Positions 6,730 through 9,578 of a stretch of DNA of 9,578 bases are shown here, piece by piece. The position numbers and the translations under genes are program-made. Source of the DNA: an uncultured Haemophilus sp. GTDB lineage: Bacteria > Pseudomonadota > Gammaproteobacteria > Enterobacterales > Pasteurellaceae. The stretch is taken from positions 1 to 9,578 of the forward strand of contig NZ_CAJLNI010000073.1 of the NCBI RefSeq assembly GCF_905207935.1. Direction: 5' to 3'. The notes under the pieces were generated by a model, which had not been told where the DNA came from, did not search any database, and saw only the letters and a list, made by a program, of their open reading frames with translations. Position 1 is the stretch's first letter; each line of letters begins with the position of its first letter.

Positions 6730-6996
6730 ATGAAATGTAAGCGTTTAAATGAAGTATTGGAACTTTTACAACCTTATTGGTCTAAAGATCCAGATCTGAG
6801 CTTGCTACAAATTTTGCAAAAAATTGCTGATGAAGCAGGTTTTGATAAACCCGTAGCAGAATTATCTGATGAAGTGATTATTTATCATTTAAAAATGCAC
6901 GGCACAGATAAACTTGAGCCAATTCCAGGCATCAAAAAAGATTATGAAGAAGATTTTAAAACCGCATTGTTAAAAGCGCGCGGAATTATTAAATAA
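6730..6996 (+). CDS. yihD: YihD family protein (DUF1040)
   Basis: This is a small 88-residue cytosolic protein of unknown biochemical function, conserved in enterobacteria and Pasteurellaceae. It matches E. coli YihD clearly: MKCKRLNEVLELLQPYW at the start, DLSLLQILQKIADEAGF (22-38), IIYHLKMHG in the middle, and KDYEEDFKTALLKARGIIK at the end. No signal peptide, membrane segment or cysteine pair is visible, apart from the single C3. The ribosome site AAAGGA lies about eight bases before the ATG. The stop codon is 9 bp from dsbA, so the two are almost certainly one transcript. The mobA-yihD-dsbA neighbourhood is also seen in E. coli, where a kinase gene (srkA/rdoA) lies between yihD and dsbA. 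That gene is absent here. Confidence 0.93.
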   Translation: MKCKRLNEVLELLQPYWSKDPDLSLLQILQKIADEAGFDKPVAELSDEVIIYHLKMHGTDKLEPIPGIKKDYEEDFKTALLKARGIIK

Positions 6997-7005
6997 GGAA
7001 AACAA

Positions 7006-7611
7006 ATGAAAAAATTTTTATTTTTACTCAGTGCTTTATTTTCATTTAACGCATTCGCAGCTAATTTAGAAGAAGGTAAACAATACGTTCAAGTGGGTCA
7101 AACCGCTTCTGCACAGCCTGAAGTGATTGAATTTTTCTCTTTCTACTGCCCGCATTGCTATGCCTTTGAAATGGAATACCACATTCCAAAACAAGTTGCA
7201 GAAAGCTTACCAAAAGGCACTGAATTTAAACAATATCACGTCAACTTCTTAGGTCGTCAATCTGAAAACCTCACTCGCGCATGGGCATTAGCGATGGCAC
7301 TTGGTGCAGAAAGCAAAGTGAAAGCGCCTTTATTTGAAGCTGCACAACAAGATAAATTAAGCTCAATGGACGATATTCGTAAAATCTTCATTGATAACGG
7401 TGTGACTGCTGAACAATTTGATAACAACATCAACAGCTTTGCTGTAAACGGTTTAGTGAATAAACAAGTGAATGCGGCTGAGCAGTTTAAAGTACATGGC
7501 GTACCTGATTTCTATGTCAATGGCAAATATCGTGTAAACCCTGAAGGCTTAAATTACGATGATTTCGTCAAAGATTATGTAGAAACCGTGAAAGGTTTAT
7601 TGCAAAAATAA
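7006..7611 (+). CDS. dsbA: Periplasmic thiol:disulfide oxidase DsbA
   Basis: DsbA introduces disulfide bonds into proteins newly exported to the periplasm and is reoxidised by membrane DsbB. The 201-residue precursor has a classic Sec signal peptide: KK at positions 2-3, a hydrophobic core FLFLLSALFSF, and likely cleavage after AFA (residue 18). The thioredoxin-fold active site CPHC is at 48-51, in FFSFYCPHCYAFE. The cis-proline is P167, in VHGVPDFYVNGKY. These are the only two cysteines, as expected for a minimal DsbA. In Haemophilus influenzae the orthologue (Por) is known to be needed for natural transformation, which fits the uptake sequences here. The ribosome site TAAGGA overlaps the end of yihD, 9 bp away. 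No clear terminator separates it from maoP, 53 bp downstream, so read-through is likely. Confidence 0.96.
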   Translation: MKKFLFLLSALFSFNAFAANLEEGKQYVQVGQTASAQPEVIEFFSFYCPHCYAFEMEYHIPKQVAESLPKGTEFKQYHVNFLGRQSENLTRAWALAMALGAESKVKAPLFEAAQQDKLSSMDDIRKIFIDNGVTAEQFDNNINSFAVNGLVNKQVNAAEQFKVHGVPDFYVNGKYRVNPEGLNYDDFVKDYVETVKGLLQK

Positions 7612-7627
7612 AAAAAAATTGGTTTAA

Positions 7628-8020
7628 TGCCTGCCGTTTTTAAATATAAAGAAGAGAGATGATTATGGCTGCTAGTTTCAGTGTTACTCGTCGTTTTTTT
7701 GACGACAAAAACTACCCACGCGGATTTTCCCGTCACGGTGATTATACAATCAAAGAATCCCAAGTATTAGAGCAATATGGTCAAGCGTTTAAAGCATTAG
7801 ATTCAGGCGAGCGCAAGCCAGCGACAAAAGAAGAAAAAGAATTTGTTGCTTTTTGCCGTGGTGAACGTGCACCGGAAACTTTCTTCGAAAAAACCTGGAA
7901 TAAATATCGTACTCGCATTAACACAACAAAACGTGTTTACACCTTATCAGGTGATGTGAGCGAAGCGGCTTCTGGCGGCGAAGATTATTCTGGCGAATAA
8001 TACATTTTAAAAGGCAGGCA
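7628..8020. repeat. 8-bp inverted repeat flanking maoP
   Basis: TGCCTGCC at 7628-7635 upstream of maoP reappears as its reverse complement GGCAGGCA at 8013-8020 just after the gene. The similarity runs on with one extra base (TGCCTGCCGTTTTTAAA against TGCCTGCCTTTTAAAA). The right copy is the left arm and loop of the maoP terminator. Function is unknown. Confidence 0.45.
7665..8000 (+). CDS. maoP: Macrodomain Ori organisation protein MaoP (YifE, DUF413)
   Basis: In E. coli, MaoP acts with the DNA site maoS to constrain mobility of the Ori macrodomain. The 111 residues match that family, including FFDDKNYPRGFSRHGDYTIKE (12-32), a central EEKEFVAFCRGER, and the KYRTRINTTKRVYTLSG segment followed by an acidic tail. 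The protein is cytosolic and charged, with no membrane segment. I chose ATG 7665 (MAASF, like E. coli MAESF). ATG 7659 would add only MI and sits too close to the purine-rich ribosome site GAAGAGAGA. It is 53 bp downstream of dsbA and followed by a strong hairpin terminator. In E. coli maoP is next to hdfR instead, so this position is specific to this lineage. No maoS could be assigned with confidence. Confidence 0.92.
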   Translation: MAASFSVTRRFFDDKNYPRGFSRHGDYTIKESQVLEQYGQAFKALDSGERKPATKEEKEFVAFCRGERAPETFFEKTWNKYRTRINTTKRVYTLSGDVSEAASGGEDYSGE

Positions 8021-8042
8021 GAAGCTTGCCTTTTGCTTTTTT
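8009..8042 (+). terminator. Intrinsic terminator after maoP
   Basis: AAAAGGCAGG (8009-8018) pairs with CTTGCCTTTT (8025-8034), ten pairs including one G-T, around the 6-nt loop CAGAAG. GCTTTTTTA follows. It begins 9 bp after the maoP stop and should end the yihD-dsbA-maoP transcript before the trmA promoter. Confidence 0.88.
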
Positions 8043-8057
8043 ACTCAATCCCCATGC

Positions 8058-8085
8058 TTGCCAAGGGCTGTGGGATATTTATCAT
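8058..8085 (+). promoter_or_regulatory. Sigma-70 promoter for trmA
   Basis: TTGCCA (8058-8063) and TATCAT (8080-8085) each match the consensus at five of six positions, with a 16-bp spacer. It lies between the maoP terminator and trmA. Transcription from about 8092 would leave a leader of only around 10 nt before the trmA ATG. Confidence 0.65.
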
Positions 8086-8101
8086 TCAAACGTAAACATC
8101 A

Positions 8102-9193
8102 ATGCAACTACCCATTTCCCAATATACCGAACTCCTGCAAAAAAAGACTGAAAAACTGACCGCACTTTTGCAGCCCTTTAACGCCCCAGAAATAGCCGTG
8201 TTTGATTCGCCGACTAGCCATTATCGGATGCGTGCAGAATTTCGTATTTGGCATGATAAAGGCGATTTTTATCACATCATGTTTGATCAAAGCACCTTGC
8301 AGCGCTATCGTGTAGATGAATTCCCGATTGCCAGTGAACAGATCAATCGCATGATGAAAGCTTTACTGCCATTGTTAAAAATGCAGGAAGTGCTACATAA
8401 AAAACTGTTTCAAATTGATTATTTGAGTACACTCAGCAATAAGATTATTGTCAGTCTGCTTTACCACAAGCAACTCACGGAAGAATGGCAAAGCGCTGCA
8501 GCAAACCTAAAAGGTGAATTACAACAACTTGGTTTTGATGTGCAGCTGATTGGTCGTGCGAGTAAACAAAAAATCTGTTTAGAGCAAGATTTTGTTGATG
8601 AAGTATTACCGGTAAAAGGGCGTAATTATGTTTATCGCCAAGTAGAAAATAGTTTCACTCAGCCAAATGCAGCTGTGAATTGCAAGATGTTGGAATGGGC
8701 AATTGATTGCACTCAAGGTTCTCAGGGCGATTTATTAGAGCTGTACTGCGGTAACGGCAATTTTTCTATCGCCCTTGCACAAAACTTCCGCAAAGTACTT
8801 GCTACCGAAATCGCCAAGCCATCCGTGGCTGCCGCACAATTTAATATTGCGGAAAATGGTATAGATAATCTGCAAATTATTCGTATGTCCGCAGAAGAAT
8901 TTACCCAAGCCATGAATGGTGTACGTGAGTTTAATCGCTTAAAAGGCATTGATTTAAAAGCCTATCAATGCAATACAATTTTTGTTGATCCACCACGCGC
9001 GGGGCTTGACCCTGACACGGTAAAACTGGTGCAAAATTACGATCGTATTTTGTATATTTCCTGCAACCCACATATCCTTTGTGAGAATTTGCAAACCCTA
9101 AGCCAAACCCACCGCATTGAAAAAGCGGCGCTGTTTGATCAATTCCCTTACACAGATCATATGGAAAGCGGCGTATGGCTGGTGAAAAAATAA
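8102..9193 (+). CDS. trmA: tRNA (uracil-54-C5)-methyltransferase
   Basis: TrmA makes ribothymidine at position 54 of the T-loop in nearly all tRNAs, using S-adenosylmethionine. The 363 residues follow E. coli TrmA end to end. Landmarks are SHYRMRAEFRIWHD (39-52), the RNA-binding N-terminal domain with KLFQIDYLSTLSNK (101-114), VENSFTQPNA (181-190), the SAM-binding LELYCGNGNFS (212-222), FVDPPRAGLD (294-303), the nucleophile C321 in YISCNP, and the proton-abstracting E355 in HMESGV. The start is forced: an in-frame TAA at 8093-8095 leaves ATG 8102 as the only start that keeps the conserved N-terminus. No Shine-Dalgarno sequence precedes it. The end overlaps rsmJ by 19 bp, suggesting coupled translation of two RNA methyltransferases. 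An uptake sequence at 8159-8167 encodes Thr-Ala-Leu (20-22), where E. coli has Gln-Ser-Met. Confidence 0.97.
   Translation: MQLPISQYTELLQKKTEKLTALLQPFNAPEIAVFDSPTSHYRMRAEFRIWHDKGDFYHIMFDQSTLQRYRVDEFPIASEQINRMMKALLPLLKMQEVLHKKLFQIDYLSTLSNKIIVSLLYHKQLTEEWQSAAANLKGELQQLGFDVQLIGRASKQKICLEQDFVDEVLPVKGRNYVYRQVENSFTQPNAAVNCKMLEWAIDCTQGSQGDLLELYCGNGNFSIALAQNFRKVLATEIAKPSVAAAQFNIAENGIDNLQIIRMSAEEFTQAMNGVREFNRLKGIDLKAYQCNTIFVDPPRAGLDPDTVKLVQNYDRILYISCNPHILCENLQTLSQTHRIEKAALFDQFPYTDHMESGVWLVKK
8159..8167 (-). repeat. DNA uptake signal sequence in trmA
   Basis: ACCGCACTT on the + strand, in the trmA frame encoding Thr-Ala-Leu. Confidence 0.9.
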
Positions 9194-9578
9194 AAATTCA
9201 ACTGCTTGCCGAAGCGGGAACATTGTCAGAATTGACCGCACTTTGCGCCCCTCTTGGTATCGAGCATTGTACTGAAAGCCCACTTGCATTGGTGCAAACT
9301 GAAACTCACCTAGCCCTACGCAAACTGGATGAACCCAAATTGGGCGATGTGTTTGTGGATTTCGTAGCGGGTGCGATGGCGCATCGTCGTAAATTTGGTG
9401 GTGGACGTGGCGAAGCTATTGCCAAAGCTGTAGGTATTAAGGGTGCAGAATTGCCGAGCGTGATTGATGCCACAGCAGGACTTGGTCGAGATGCGTTTGT
9501 TTTAGCTTCTATCGGTTGCCAAGTGCGTTTAGTGGAGCGTCATCCGGTAGTATATTTACTATTGCAGGATGGCCTCAA
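9175..9578 (+). CDS. rsmJ: 16S rRNA (guanine-1516-N2)-methyltransferase, N-terminal part (partial)
   Basis: RsmJ methylates N2 of G1516 in the small-subunit rRNA using S-adenosylmethionine. The first 134 residues are present and the frame is open to the right edge; the E. coli protein is about 250 long, so roughly half is missing. Family landmarks are LRKLDEPKLGDVFVDFV (48-64), GAMAHRRKFGGGRGEAIAKA (66-85), and the SAM motif VIDATAGLGRDAFVLAS (96-112), followed by VERHP. The start ATG at 9175 lies inside trmA and overlaps it by 19 bp, with GGAAAG six bases upstream. Four to five residues precede the point where E. coli RsmJ begins (KIQL against MKIC), so the exact start is slightly uncertain. 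An uptake sequence at 9235-9243 encodes Thr-Ala-Leu. Confidence 0.95.
   Translation, partial: MAGEKIKIQLLAEAGTLSELTALCAPLGIEHCTESPLALVQTETHLALRKLDEPKLGDVFVDFVAGAMAHRRKFGGGRGEAIAKAVGIKGAELPSVIDATAGLGRDAFVLASIGCQVRLVERHPVVYLLLQDGL
9235..9243 (-). repeat. DNA uptake signal sequence in rsmJ
   Basis: ACCGCACTT on the + strand, in the rsmJ frame encoding Thr-Ala-Leu. Confidence 0.9.

Noticed and set aside
7612..7664. Terminator or separate promoter between dsbA and maoP
   Set aside because: There is an A-run after dsbA but no stem. The nearest TATAAA (7645-7650) has no -35 at proper spacing, and a transcript from it would lack room for the ribosome site.
1..9578. tRNA, rRNA, CRISPR, insertion sequence, toxin-antitoxin or prophage elements
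   Set aside because: I found no cloverleaf, spaced direct-repeat array, transposase motif or terminal repeats. Nearly the whole window is filled by recognised genes.

Overview
The window looks like chromosomal DNA of a Pasteurellaceae bacterium, most likely Haemophilus or a close relative. It is AT-rich, and every core protein reads as a close relative of its gammaproteobacterial (E. coli) counterpart. It also holds seven exact copies of the 9-bp Haemophilus-type DNA uptake core (AAGTGCGGT or its complement). The species cannot be fixed from the sequence alone. There is no tRNA, rRNA, CRISPR array, insertion sequence or prophage gene, and no gene-free stretch longer than about 110 bp.

Layout, left to right. 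(1) A leftward block, 3554 to 1: gpt (purine salvage), then a gene for a TPR protein with a glycosyltransferase-like domain, then the N-terminal half of dnaE (replicative DNA polymerase), which runs off the left edge. (2) Divergent from gpt, pepD (dipeptidase) reads rightward from an extended -10 promoter and ends at a hairpin terminator shared with htpX. (3) A leftward pair, mobA (molybdenum cofactor) and htpX (inner-membrane heat-shock protease). The gap between them carries a good match to a sigma-32 promoter for htpX. (4) A rightward block: yihD, dsbA (periplasmic disulfide oxidase) and maoP (chromosome macrodomain protein), closed by a terminator. (5) A second rightward unit: trmA (tRNA m5U54 methyltransferase), overlapped by rsmJ (16S rRNA methyltransferase), which runs off the right edge.

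How the genes fit together: most of the window is housekeeping. Envelope protein quality control (htpX, dsbA) flanks the conserved mobA/yihD pair. trmA and rsmJ form an RNA-modification pair, probably with coupled translation. The one gene I cannot assign to a known pathway is the TPR/glycosyltransferase-like gene between gpt and dnaE; it is the best candidate for accessory biology. I see no clear sign of a wholly new multi-gene system. The most useful second looks are that gene and the hairpin in front of it, the sigma-32-like promoter of htpX, the inverted repeat around the pepD promoter, the very short trmA leader, and the imprint of uptake sequences on protein sequence.
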